From contig NC_063448.1 in assembly GCF_020379485.1 (NCBI RefSeq), positions 7,835,726 through 7,899,725 of the forward strand: a DNA stretch of 64,000 nt, read 5' to 3'. Made by a program: the position numbers and the translations under genes. This stretch comes from Brassica napus. Lineage: Eukaryota > Streptophyta > Magnoliopsida > Brassicales > Brassicaceae. How positions within the stretch are numbered: position 1 is the stretch's first letter; every line of letters begins with the position of its first letter. The notes below the pieces were generated by a model, which made no database searches, was not told where the DNA came from, and worked only from the letters and a program-made list of their open reading frames with translations. Positions 1 to 11,700 of the stretch are shown here, piece after piece.

Positions 1-717
1 GTGTATATGAACAGAGAGAAAAAGAAGGACACACCGTGTCTCTAAATTTGCGGCATGAAATTGAACTTAGGAGGATTAAAGTGCAGATTCGGCAACACGT
101 ATAGTGTCGCTGTGGATCTGCATCAACATGGCAGGAACCGGAGTTGGGTTGAGACACCGTGGTAGAGGCGGACGAAGAGTACTGTGCAGGAACCGGGGTT
201 GGGTTAGCCGGATCCTATCCATCAGCTTCTTACCAAATGAATCCTGTAAAAGAAGGAGAGCTAAAAAGAAGGAGAGCTAAACAGACAATTTCAGAGAAGG
301 TGAAGTGAAGATAAAAAATATTAAATTTAATAACTCGCAAATTTCTCACTTTTGAATTGGGTGAAACAGATTTTATGTTGTTCAACAGCGTTTGATTTGC
401 TGGAATCAGGAAGCTTCTGCATCAGCTCTTGATCTTCTCGGCTGAGACGTTCTCACTGCCATAAACAAAACAAATTCTATAAACAGCCAAAAGGGATGAG
501 TATATGATCTGAGTGGAAACCAACGCTGCATCAATATGAGTGGAAACTAAAACTGAATAACAAATGGGTTTAGTACTGCGTTTAAGTTTTTCTATTAAAC
601 CAACGAAACCATAAACCAGTTTAGTCCCCAAATAACATGTATCAATACTACACTCACAATGAGGGAGATAGAAAGTTAACCCTAACCAATCCTTAACGTA
701 AGGGTTATGTTCCTTTG
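1..717. other. No supported gene; short imprecise duplications
   Basis: I see no gene here. A motif containing GCAGGAACCGG and GTTGGGTT occurs twice, near 128-158 and 186-213, and AAGAAGGAGAGCTAAA is repeated head to tail near 252-285. From about 300 on the DNA is AT-rich and every frame carries stops. Confidence 0.4.
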
Positions 718-875
718 TTACCTTTGGAGCCACGTATCCAAGAGTACCAGTTTCTTCAGTCATGTCATTTGGATTCTGAGCTCCAATCCTAGCCACTCCA
801 AAATTAGCAAGCCATAGATTGCTCTGTTAATCCAAAAGCATGTATCTTTTTCATATAACGATGAACGATTCTATC
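718..875 (-). pseudogene. Fragment of a Raf-like (MRK1-type) protein kinase
   Basis: Read on the minus strand, about 25 residues match the activation segment of plant Raf-like MAPKKK proteins of the MRK1 type: an FGVAR-like start, AQNPNDMTEETGTLGY, then VAP. Just upstream (about 861-872) the frame reads IVHR followed by Tyr where a kinase has the catalytic Asp of HRD. The Asp of DFG is replaced by Asn. A stop codon interrupts the frame between the two pieces, though an intron could lie there. After VAPKV similarity ends and no C-lobe follows. With both catalytic Asp positions changed and most of the domain missing, this is a dead fragment. Family assignment is from memory of the motif. Confidence 0.6.
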
Positions 876-1239
876 TGAATGTAAACAACTTAGCCTGTTA
901 AAGATCAATCACAATTGTATATCACAAAGATTCCTTTATTTCTTGGAGATTCATAAAGAATGAAAAAGTGTTATGTTTCCGTAAACTTACACGCCGGAGA
1001 GGAACGCCAACCGTCCCGTGAATTTATGCTGGTATCATGACAAATTTCCATCGCCAGCGCATCATTAATTTCCAGATCCATGACTTTGAAATCGGATTCA
1101 GATTTTCAAACGTCAAGCATAGATGCAAAAAAATTGAGCAAATGTAAATTCCATGTGCACAGAAAGAACAAAAAGGGAAATTTAACTTACAGACTGCCAT
1201 TAATAAGAATCTAGGATGAAATGTCAATTAAGATGTCTC

Positions 1240-1452
1240 TTAGAAACAATCACTTCTAACGGAGAAAGAAGATAAAAGAGGATCTGAAGAAGATTGTGGA
1301 AGGATTAGATTGTTTGAGGGTTCCGTGAGGTGCATATATATACCGAATGCAATCGCAACTGATGGATAGGATGACCAAGTAGTGTGCTGCTTAGATAACA
1401 GGATCGTCACTGCGCGATCAAAGAGAAACGAAGAACACAAAGGGGTTCGCAT
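1240..1452 (-). CDS. Small hypothetical ORF, 70 aa
   Basis: An ATG at 1450-1452 opens 70 codons ending at 1240. It begins MRTPLCSSFLF and is rich in Ser and Leu; I do not recognise it. AAACCCTAATC lies just upstream on the minus strand, a motif often found near plant transcription starts. Weak exon-like sequence with a possible GTAAGT donor follows near 990-1090. It could be the start of a small gene or chance; I favour chance or a decayed gene. Confidence 0.2.
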   Translation of the reverse strand: MRTPLCSSFLFDRAVTILLSKQHTTWSSYPSVAIAFGIYMHLTEPSNNLILPQSSSDPLLSSFSVRSDCF

Positions 1453-2721
1453 CGCAACTGATTAGGGTTTCCGTAGAAGCTTGTGGTCGATGGGCCGCAG
1501 ACTAAGCGCAACACGAAGCCCACGTGAAGCCCGTTCGGACAGAACAAAGCTTTAGTGAAACGGTGCGGATCCGACGTGTCAACGCGGTTGAGCTCCTATT
1601 TCCGACGTGGCATCCGAGCTGGCAGCCTCAGGAAGGATACAATGCTTCTTTTATATATAAAGATGTAATTCAAAATCAAAACTATCTTAAACAATCGATA
1701 TTATCACCAGAAATTATTTAATTCAAATTTGAAAATTACCATTTATTATTTTCCTAAGCGAAATTATCTTCCAAAATATTTTCATATATCTAAGCAATCA
1801 CCATAACAATTTCGATATCAATCAACTACCACAATATTCTTATTTTGCTTATAATCTTGCAAATCACGTATAATATCTAACCATTAATGACCTATATTCA
1901 CGTAATTACTTTAAATTTAAAACAAACTAAGCAATTTTGAAAAAAATTGAATTTTATTTTTTTATCTTTTCATTTGTTTGTATTACGACTGTTTAAAAAA
2001 ATCTGTAATTATAACTTTAAAATATACATTAAATCACATAATTTTTAGTATAATTTAATAAACACTCACAATATACTCAAAATATTTTACACTAATATTT
2101 ACGTTACCAAGTAAAATGAAAAGTTGTACAAAAAAAAAATACATCCTCATAGTTTAAAAATGGATACCGAACAAACTGAACAAAATACACCAATTTCAAA
2201 ACTCTATAAACTATGAATCAGTAACATGAATATTTAACATATAATCATTTTGAACATATATCCGCCGAGGATCCAAAATCTAGTACTTTATATTATTGTC
2301 TTGATAGTCCCTATCAAACAAAGCAGCAGAGAATGATGAGTTGAGTTATATTAAAGTTAGTGTTCTTAATTAGCGGCGAAATACATGCCTTTTCCTCAAA
2401 AGACAATACGACTATATATATGATTAAAGTAGCAAGTTTCAGATTTTTTATACACAGTGAAGGTCCGCACATGGACGCATTTTAGTATAATAAGAAAAAT
2501 CATTAAAAGGCCAGTTGACGAGTGTATTTGGTGGACAGTAAGCTCGCCGTTAGGGTTTTGTAATAAGCGACCAAAACTTTTGTTCTCAGATATTTTATTA
2601 ATTAATATCGCGTTAATAAAACAAACACTTCTTTCTTCTCCTTCTTCTACACAGAGCCAGCCACCTTATCATCTCTCTATCCCCCCCATTTCCTCTTCTC
2701 GCCGGAGAGTGTGATAGAGAG
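1453..2721. promoter_or_regulatory. Intergenic region upstream of NTT2
   Basis: About 1.2 kb of AT-rich DNA with no supported ORF. The last 90 bases are pyrimidine-rich, as expected of a plant 5' untranslated leader. TATATATAT occurs near 2413-2421 but is rather far from the ATG to be sure of. No other repeat was recognised. Confidence 0.4.
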
Positions 2722-5144
2722 ATGGAAGGTCTGATTCAACCCAGAGGGATTCTCTCTCTACCGACCAAACCCATCGGAGCGAGAAGAACTCTTCTTCTCC
2801 AACCCTCTCACGCCTTAAAGCAAAGACTTTTCACCAGAAACCTCCCTCCCTTGTCGATTTCCTCTAATGGGCATTCCAAATTTCAATCCTTTCACCCAAA
2901 CCCACACAAGATTTTGATTTCCCACAGGGAGAGAAACAGAGGCTTCATCTGCAAGGCGGAGGCCGCCGCCGCCGGAGAAGGAGGAGACTCGACGGCCTTA
3001 ACGCCTCCTAAGGTTTTCGGCGTGGAGGTCACGACTCTGAAGAAGATTATCCCTTTGGGGCTAATGTTCTTCTGCATTCTCTTCAACTACACGATCCTCA
3101 GAGACACCAAGGACGTCTTGGTGGTTACGGCGAAAGGAAGCTCTGCTGAGATTATACCGTTTCTCAAGACATGGGTGAATCTTCCCATGGCTATTGGCTT
3201 CATGTTGCTTTACACCAAACTCTCCAATGTTTTGTCCAAAAAGGCTCTCTTTTACACTGTTATCGTCCCGTTCATTGCCTACTTCGGAGCCTTTGGTTTT
3301 GTTATGTACCCTCTCAGCAGCTTGATTCACCCTGAGGCTCTTGCTGATAAGCTCCTTGCAACGCTCGGCCCTAGGTTCATGGGTCCTCTCGCTATCATGC
3401 GGATTTGGAGTTTCTGTTTGTTCTATGTCATGGCTGAGCTTTGGGGTAGCGTTGTGGTCTCAGTTCTCTTCTGGGGCTTTGCCAATCAGGTGAATTACAC
3501 GCGCTTGTCATTAGACTCACTAGCCATAGTAATAACTATCTTATACTATATGTGAATCTTTTTTTTTTTTGGTGGCAGATCACAACTGTTGATGAAGCCA
3601 AAAAGTTCTATCCATTGTTTGGACTAGGTGCCAATGTTGCACTTATATTCTCAGGAAGAACTGTGAAATATTTCTCTAACATGAGAAAGAATCTTGGCCC
3701 TGGAGTTGATGGTTGGGCTGTCTCATTAAAAGCCATGATGAGTATTGTCGTTGGGATGGGCCTCGCCATCTGTTTCCTCTACTGGTGGGTCAATAGATAC
3801 GTCCCACTCCCAACACGTAGCAAGAAGAAGAAGGTAACAATCAGGTTGAACATAAAAAAAAAAATACTAATGGTTCTATGTTACTAACTGCATAGCTTAT
3901 GTTTGTTACAGGCGAAACCACAGATGGGGACGATGGAGAGCTTGAAGTTCTTGGTGTCATCACCATACATCAGGGATCTAGCTACTTTGGTTGTCGCCTA
4001 TGGGATTAGTATCAACCTTGTTGAAGTCACATGGAAATCAAAACTTAAAGCTCAGGTGAGCAACATAGAAAGTTTCTAATAGGACTATGCTTTTCATCTT
4101 ACATATCTTATTCTTTGAGCGCAGTTCCCTAGCCCGAACGAATACTCAGCGTTTATGGGTGACTTCTCAACCTGCACGGGTATTGCAACATTCACAATGA
4201 TGCTTCTAAGTCAATACGTATTCGACAAGTATGGATGGGGAGTAGCTGCAAAGATCACTCCAACCGTTCTGCTGGTGACCGGAGTTGCATTCTTCTCTCT
4301 GATACTCTTTGGTGGCCCGTTCGCGCCACTGGTTGCCAAGCTTGGTATGACACCGCTGCTCGCAGCTGTCTACGTTGGAGCTCTCCAGAATATCTTTAGC
4401 AAGAGTGCTAAGTACAGCTTGTTTGATCCTTGCAAAGAAATGGCTTATATCCCATTAGATGAAGACACCAAGGTTCCTAACTCTTCTATCTTCAAGAAAG
4501 TACATGCATATAGGTTTAAGATTAAAAGAGAGAAAAAATTATAACCAAACCATACCAAAAGCATAAACACTAAACTAACTAACCAAATATCGAATCAAAA
4601 TAACCGAATTTATCTAAATTTTTTTAAAAAATATTACCAAAATCTAACCTAAATCAAAAACATTGGTAGGATTTTCAAAACCGAACTAACCGAACTTTAT
4701 TTTGGGTTGATTCAGTAAGATTTATGTTGAACCGAATAACCCAAACCCGCATGCCTACCTACCTGCATTCTTCTGATCTTTGGTCTTTACGATTTTGTGA
4801 CATTGGTTTTTCAGGTTAAAGGCAAAGCTGCAATTGATGTTGTCTGCAACCCATTGGGGAAATCAGGAGGTGCACTAATCCAGCAGTTTATGATCCTTAC
4901 GTTCGGCTCACTCGCAAGTTCCACTCCTTACCTTGGAGTCATCTTGCTCGGTATAGTCACTGCTTGGCTAGCGGCGGCTAAGTCTCTAGAGGGACAGTTC
5001 AACACTCTGATGTCTGAAGAAGAGCTTGAGAAGGAAATGGAGAGAGCTTCATCGCTCAAGATTCCTGTTGTGTCTCAGGAGGATGCCTCACCAGGAGAAT
5101 CTACTAGCCAACTACCGGAGAAATCTGCTCCGACCAGCATTTAG
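2722..5144 (+). CDS. NTT2: Plastid ATP/ADP transporter NTT2 (AATP)
   Basis: Exchanges cytosolic ATP for stromal ADP across the inner plastid envelope, feeding starch and fatty-acid synthesis where photosynthesis is low. The hand-built model has five exons: 2722-3489, 3579-3833, 3912-4055, 4125-4472 and 4815-5144, all joined in phase 0, giving 614 aa (Arabidopsis proteins are close to 620). The first 75-90 residues are rich in Ser, Arg and Pro and lack acidic residues, like a transit peptide. From about residue 105 runs a TLC ATP/ADP-transporter domain with many hydrophobic spans, starting LGLMFFCILFNYTILRDTKD; the tail is acidic. Introns 1-3 are short; intron 4 (342 bp) has a weak GTTCCT donor and AT-rich ACCGAA-type repeats. 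It is first in the conserved block with ECB2. NTT1 is the alternative name; synteny favours NTT2. Confidence 0.93.
4530..4770. repeat. ACCGAA-rich sequence inside NTT2 intron 4
   Basis: This intron segment is full of AACCAAAC, AACCGAA and ACCGAACT variants and ends near CCCGCATGCCTACC. Sequence of this style recurs in Brassicaceae intergenic DNA. I see no target-site duplication, so whether it is an inserted element or local expansion is open. Confidence 0.3.
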
Positions 5145-5875
5145 ACGGTGACGAATACAAAGGATATTGAGATTTGATACTTGATACTTGAGAGGTTTAA
5201 AGGTGTTTTGGGCTGAACAAGATTTTGATAGTGAGAAGACTAGAGTCATTTAGCCATACGCTTTTGTTTGTTTGCTTTCTTTATACCCAACAGCAAACTA
5301 AATTTATAAGTTCTATAATCTTATGAATAATCTATGTATTTTAGACAACATTTTAAAAATAAATTTGTGTTATTCTTGATTATTGTATTTCAAATTTTAA
5401 TAGATTTATAAACCCAATCAAAATTATGTGTTATTGAATTAGTGGTTTTAATTTCTATGTCAAGATCATGCATTATTCCGATTTATTTATTAATTTGATT
5501 TTTATACTAGGTTTTAGTGGATTTGGAAAAAAATTGTATATCAGAAAACAAAAACAAAAAGATTATACGGATTTTATAAAAAAAAATAGTTTTAATTTAT
5601 TTACTAAACTGAATTACTATTTTAAAAAATTATAAAAATCAACTAAATATAAAAACGAACTACTATTAACATTGGAAATAAATATGAGGTGAATACGTTT
5701 CCAATAACAATGAAAATATCTGATTTAGTGGCGGACACGTCGTCGTTTCGAAGCTAATGATCATCGCTAATTAAGACAGGTCTTGTCCACTCTATCTTCT
5801 CGCCTTATTAAAACCCCCCCACTGTAAAACCTCTACCAGTATGAACCATATTCTTCCCTCTCCGCCTTTCAGACG
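5145..5875. other. NTT2 3' region and ECB2 upstream region
   Basis: AT-rich spacer of about 730 bp between two genes on the same strand. It must hold the NTT2 3' UTR and the ECB2 promoter. TTATTAAAAC near 5805-5814 is the only TATA-like string close to the ECB2 ATG. No ORF or repeat was recognised. Confidence 0.4.
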
Positions 5876-8467
5876 ATGGCGTCTTCATCTCAAACTCCTC
5901 ACTTTCATCTCAACCCAGAAAAGTCGAAACCTTTCCAGAGAAAATCTCGTAACCATAGAAACGTCAACTTCCAGTGGAATTTCGGAATCCGAAAGCTCAT
6001 CTTGAGAAAATCTCAAGGACTAACAGTTCTCAGCTCGAGTTCCAGCAGCACCCACTTCTCCAATTCCCAATTACACGGCCTCTGCGCGAACGGGAAGCTG
6101 GAGGAAGCCATAAAGCTCGTCACTTCGATGCGGGAGCTGCGTGTTTCCGTAGACGAAGACGCGTTCGTGGCCTTGGTGAGGCTGTGCGAGTGGAAGAGAG
6201 CGCACGAAGAAGGATCCAAGGTTTATGATATCGCTATGGGTTCAATGAGCAGCTTGGGCGTTGAGCTGGGTAACGCGTTTTTGGCTATGTTCGTGAGGTT
6301 TGGTAATTTGGTTGATGCCTGGTACGTGTTCGGTAAAATGTCTGAGAGAGACTTGTTTTCGTGGAACGTGTTGGTCGGTGGGTACGCGAAGCAAGGGTAT
6401 TTCGACGAGGCGATGTGTTTGTATCATAGGATGTTGTGGGTTGGTGGTGTGAAGCCTGATGTCTATACGTTCCCTTGTGTGTTGAGAACCTGTGGGGGTA
6501 TACCTGATCTAGCTAGAGGAAGAGAGGTTCATGTTCATGTGGTTAGGTTTGGGTATGAGTTGGAGATTGATGTGGTGAACGCTTTGATTACTATGTATGT
6601 CAAGTGTGGTGATGTGAAGAGTGCGAGGTTGGTTTTCGATAGAATGCCTAGAAGGGATTTGATCTCGTGGAATGCGATGATCTCTGGTTATTTTGAGAAT
6701 GGGATGTGTTGTGAAGGTCTTGAGTTGTTTTTTGCTATGCGTGGGCTTTCTGTTGATCCGGATTTGATGACCATGACGAGTGTTATCTCTGCTTGTGAGC
6801 TACTTGGAGATGGGAGGTTAGGGAGGGATATTCATGCTTATGTGATAACCTCAGGTTTTGCTGTTGATATGTCTGTCTGCAACTCGTTAACTCAGATGTA
6901 CTTATACGCTGGGTCGTGGCGTGAAGCTGAAAAGGTTTTTAGTAGGATGGGGCGCAAAGACATTGTGTCATGGACCACTATGATTTCAGGCTATGAGTTT
7001 AACTTTCTTCCCGGAAAGGCCATAGACGCTTACAGAATGATGGATCAAGATTGTGTGAAGCCAGATGAGATAGCAGTCGCTGCTGTTCTATCTGCTTGCG
7101 CTACTCTAGGTGATCTTGACACAGGTGTTGAGCTCCATAAGCTTGCGATTAAGGCGAGGCTCGTATCCTACGTGATTGTTGCAAACAATCTCATTAATAT
7201 GTACTCAAAGTGCAAATGCATCGACAAGGCCTTGGACGTCTTTCACAACATCCCACGCAAGAACGTCATATCTTGGACATCGATCATTGCAGGGCTCCGA
7301 CTCAACAACCGGTGCTTTGAGGCGTTGATATTCTTCCGGCAAATGAAAATGACGCTGCAGCCAAATGCAATAACTTTGACAGCTGCATTAGCAGCTTGTG
7401 CTAGAATAGGAGCTCTGATGTGTGGGAAAGAGATTCATGCTCATGTGCTGAGAACAGGAGTGGGGCTTGATGATTTTCTTCCAAACGCACTCTTAGACAT
7501 GTATGTACGGTGCGGGAGAATGAACATCGCTTGGAATCTGTTCAACTCCCAGAAAAACGATGTCTCATCATGGAACATTCTCCTAACCGGATATTCAGAA
7601 AGGGGTCAAGGCTCGGTGGTGGTGGAGTTATTCGACAGAATGGTTATGTCCAGAGTAAGACCAGATGAGATTACATTCATCTCACTGTTATGCGGCTGTA
7701 GCAAATCACAAATGGTCAAAGAAGGTTTGATATACTTTAGCAGAATGGAGGAGTATGGTGTGACCCCAAACTTGAAGCACTATGCTTGCGTGGTTGATTT
7801 GCTTGGCCGTGCAGGCGAGCTAGAAGAAGCGCACAGCTTTATACAGAGAATGCCAGTTGTACCAGATCCAGCGGTATGGGGAGCCTTGCTTAACGCCTGC
7901 AGGATTCACCGTGACATTAAACTCGGTGAGCTATCAGCAAAACGTATATTTGAGGTGGACAAAGAGAGTGTTGGCTATTACATTCTGTTATGTAATCTCT
8001 ATGCTGACTGTAACAAATGGAGGGACGTTGCGAGAGTGAGAAGAATGATGAAAGAGAACGGGCTAACGGTTGATGCAGGTTGCAGTTGGGTAGAAGTAAA
8101 GGGTAAAGTCCACGCGTTTCTCAGCGATGACAAGTACCATCCTCAAATAAAAGAGATCAACACTGTTTTAGAGAGGTTCTACGAGAAAATGAGTGAAGTT
8201 GGGATTACTAAAACAAGTTCTACGGGTGAGGCTGAGATTTCGAGAGATGAGATATTCTGTGGACACAGCGAGAGAAAGGCAATTGCTTTTGGTCTGATCA
8301 ACACGGTCCCAGGAATGCCGATTTGGGTGACAAAGAATCTCAGTATGTGCGAGAGTTGCCATGATACAGTGAAGTTCATCTCCAAAACAGTAAGAAGAGA
8401 GATCTCTGTTAGAGACGCTGAGCATTTCCACCACTTTAGAGATGGAGAATGTTCATGTGGAGATTAG
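5876..8467 (+). CDS. ECB2: Plastid PPR-DYW RNA-editing factor ECB2/VAC1
   Basis: A pentatricopeptide-repeat protein of the PLS class, needed in Arabidopsis for editing of plastid transcripts and early chloroplast biogenesis. It is one 863-codon exon, the usual intronless form (Arabidopsis about 866 aa). Residues 1-60 are Ser/Arg-rich and suit a transit peptide. Repeats run from about 70 to 690, with recurring DVVNALITMYVKCG-type and DLISWNAMISGY-type units, followed by E/E+ segments and a DYW domain. The deaminase-like signature is intact: HSE at 797-799 and CESC at 825-828, with a second His/Cys cluster HFHH...CSC near the end. The protein stops straight after CSCGD, so the final Tyr-Trp of DYW is not encoded. 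The ATG is the first after in-frame upstream stops. Its stop lies 263 bp from that of convergent ABCG40. Confidence 0.93.
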   Translation: MASSSQTPHFHLNPEKSKPFQRKSRNHRNVNFQWNFGIRKLILRKSQGLTVLSSSSSSTHFSNSQLHGLCANGKLEEAIKLVTSMRELRVSVDEDAFVALVRLCEWKRAHEEGSKVYDIAMGSMSSLGVELGNAFLAMFVRFGNLVDAWYVFGKMSERDLFSWNVLVGGYAKQGYFDEAMCLYHRMLWVGGVKPDVYTFPCVLRTCGGIPDLARGREVHVHVVRFGYELEIDVVNALITMYVKCGDVKSARLVFDRMPRRDLISWNAMISGYFENGMCCEGLELFFAMRGLSVDPDLMTMTSVISACELLGDGRLGRDIHAYVITSGFAVDMSVCNSLTQMYLYAGSWREAEKVFSRMGRKDIVSWTTMISGYEFNFLPGKAIDAYRMMDQDCVKPDEIAVAAVLSACATLGDLDTGVELHKLAIKARLVSYVIVANNLINMYSKCKCIDKALDVFHNIPRKNVISWTSIIAGLRLNNRCFEALIFFRQMKMTLQPNAITLTAALAACARIGALMCGKEIHAHVLRTGVGLDDFLPNALLDMYVRCGRMNIAWNLFNSQKNDVSSWNILLTGYSERGQGSVVVELFDRMVMSRVRPDEITFISLLCGCSKSQMVKEGLIYFSRMEEYGVTPNLKHYACVVDLLGRAGELEEAHSFIQRMPVVPDPAVWGALLNACRIHRDIKLGELSAKRIFEVDKESVGYYILLCNLYADCNKWRDVARVRRMMKENGLTVDAGCSWVEVKGKVHAFLSDDKYHPQIKEINTVLERFYEKMSEVGITKTSSTGEAEISRDEIFCGHSERKAIAFGLINTVPGMPIWVTKNLSMCESCHDTVKFISKTVRREISVRDAEHFHHFRDGECSCGD

Positions 8468-8730
8468 AATGAAAACAGAAGAAGGAATATATTTCATCAA
8501 GGTATTGTTAATGTTATTACAAGGAAAGCTAGATTAAATTTTGGCTTTGTTTTGTCTGTAACGTGTTCTGTATGTAACATTAGCTATAGATTCAATCTTA
8601 AATTTTATTGATCATCATTACAATAAGAAAGAATAGCTTATAAACAAAACAAAAAGTCTTTTTATTTGTGTTACAGGAAGTAGAATGCTAAGTGTATAAT
8701 TTTTCAAATAATGAAGAATGTAAAAATGTT
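8468..8730. other. Shared 3' spacer of convergent ECB2 and ABCG40
   Basis: A 263-bp AT-rich spacer separates the two stop codons, so the 3' UTRs and polyadenylation signals of both genes must lie within it and probably overlap. No other feature was seen. Confidence 0.6.
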
Positions 8731-11700
8731 CTATCTCTTTTGGAAGTTGAAACTCTTGATTCCAATAGCAAAGATGACAGCAAAGGCCAATGGAAAGATA
8801 ACGTTCATGGCAGCAACCACTCCCAAGAAACCTTCTCTGAATCCATAGAAATCTTTGATAAATTGCTTCACGCTCGTACCATCTGCCATCGGTTCAGTAA
8901 TATCACCGAACTGTGATGTGATTAATCCATACAGTGTCCATGAAACAGGGCAAAGCCAGTAGTACCACTCCCACCAAACCGGCATACTCTGTTTTACCAA
9001 ACCAAAACAGAAGTTTAGGGTCAAAAACATAATAATAAAATAAGCCCAAGCCCCTTTTTGAAATTAATTAGTAACAGTTATATAACGATAATTTTCAAGA
9101 TTTTGGTGTAGTTACCGGACGAGGGATGAGGAAGCCGGAGAAGAGATTCCATATGCCGTAGAAGGCGGATGAGACGACGGAGGCGATGTGGTGGTTAGGA
9201 GTCATAGCAACAGCCATCATACCGTAAAAGGTGAAAGTCAAGAACGATCCATACATAAAGAAGAGGTACCAAAAGAACTTAGCAGCGGTCCACTCGAACC
9301 CTATCATCGCATACACTATGAGACCGTACACCACAGCTTGCACAAGAACGTAAGGCATCTCTATGAACACCTGAGCGAAAGCATACGGCATGGCGGAGTA
9401 CATTCCAGCGGCTTGTTCTCGGTAAAAGACTGTTCTCTCGACGTTGACGACAGGTTGAACTGAAGCAGCGTTTTGTAGTCCGAGGAAGAGAACAGCTGTG
9501 TACATCGAGCCCATAGCGTTTGATAAATCTTGTTGCGTTCTCCTGTAGATGAAACAAGAAAAATTAATTAAGTGTTTAGGTCGAAACTTGGAAGTCACGT
9601 TTTGTTTCTTGGAGGTTAATTAGGCTTACGTTTTGCCTCCGAGGTCCCAGAACATTGTGCCGAACATGAGAGCGATACCGATTGTGAAGAGGAATCTGAC
9701 GGCGGTGTAAGGAGGGTTTCTCCAGTAGGACCAGTGTTGTTTCCATAGAGAAGCCATGCATTGTGTCCAGAATGATTGTGAGTATTGTGTGGGGAAGTAT
9801 AAGTCTTTTGACCCTGGAGCTGGTTGGCTTAGCTCCTTGATAAGATCCTTGTTTCTCCTACAAAAGATTGGTGAGATCACATTCTACAACGTCTTGAATG
9901 TGATTATATTTAATACTTACTTGTAAAGTTCTGAGTTCTTGTAGAGTTGGGCGAAGTCAACTCCTAAAGCAGCTTCTTGAGAAGTGGTTGAAACTTCAAG
10001 CATCCACGTTGCTGGGTTGTAACCCTCTGTGATCTTGCTGATTCCTTGAATACTCTGTTGTTGAGTTAAATTAACATATTAAGTCCATGTCTTACTTGAG
10101 CTACAAACAAACGTAGAATATAATTTGATTAACTATGTCTTATGTGTTACCTCAAAGTAGTTGATCAAATGGCTTGATTCATGTCCAAGAGGTCCAACGT
10201 AGATCTCTTCACCTCCACGCTTCAGCAAGAACAACTGAAGATACACAAACATATTAGAACAAATGTTTTTAAAGTTTTTTTTTTTTTCATTTTTCTTGTT
10301 AAAAGTGATTTTTTTATATACCTCATCAAAGGCTTCAAAAATGTCTATGCTAGGCTGGTGGATGGTGCAGACGACTGTTCTCCCTGTATCCACCGTGTTC
10401 CTCACGGTTCTCATAACGATGGCAGCAGCTCGTGCATCCAATCCTGAAGTAGGTTCATCCATGAAGATGATGGAAGGGTTTGCAACCAGCTCCACAGCGA
10501 TGGTCAGTCTCTTTCTTTGCTCCGTTGACAAACCGCTCTCACCAGGTAGTCCCACTAGTGCTTGCCTCAGGGGCGTTAGCTCCACCAGATCCATAACTTC
10601 ATCTATGAACATCTGCACCATTACAACCAAAAACATTTGTTAGTACTATTTCGATTTACTCATTTAATTCTTGGAAATGGTAATGTCTGAAAAATAACCT
10701 TTCTTGTGTTTGAATCAACTTCTTTAGGTAACCGTAACCAAGCTGAGTAAACCAAGGACTCGTAGACCGTAACATGTGGGGAATGGATATCGGTTTGTTC
10801 GCAGTATCCTGAGATACGTGCAAATGTTTGTTGGTTCTTAGGGTAACCGGAGATAGTGATGTTGCCATCAATGTAACCACCGGTTTTCCTTCCGGCAAGA
10901 ACATCCATCAGAGTTGTTTTGCCAGCGCCAGAGACACCCATGAGAGCTGTAAGCACGCCAGGCCTGAATGTACCATTCACACCTTTCAACAAGACAAGTC
11001 TGTCTTCTTGTGTTCCTTGCTCTATCATTTCCTGTTGTAAAATAAACAAAGATTAGTAGGAAGTTTATTTGATTGATGAGAACTCAAAGGGCCTAGGATG
11101 TCGTTGTTACCTGAGGCATGTCAACTGAGTATATAACATTGTCGAAGGTTATTGAATGCGGCTCAAATGGAAGCACCATTCCTTTTTTCTTATTAGCATT
11201 TGCTTCAACCACGAGAAGTTCTGTCTCGTTACTTGCAGGCTCTTCCGTTAAAACAGCTTGAGGCTTTCCTAAGGCTGTACATATGGAAAGTTCATATGGT
11301 TAGAGGAATAAATAAAATGTTGTATCAGAGATGTGATCAAGTAAAATGATTGGTTACATACAGTTGAGATATGTTAGAGCTAGCGTGAAGCCAAAGTTAA
11401 ATAGCACCACGTATCCGAGTAAGGCTCCAGTTCCAATCCAGTACCAGTATGCATGTGGTAAGAACCCACGTGACTTTAGGACAGTAACTCCAAGTGTATC
11501 ACTTGAGTTTGGAACAGCCTGTAATACAATCAACGTATCAGTCACGTCTAAAACATTATACCAAAACCTTGATAGGGGGATGGATACTTACTCGACTCCA
11601 GCTGTGTCCGAAGAACTCGTTGGCCACAATAGCGTTCTGTCCGTACATGATTGGTGAGATCCAGTAACCCCAAATCCACCACTTCTTAATATCATCTGTT

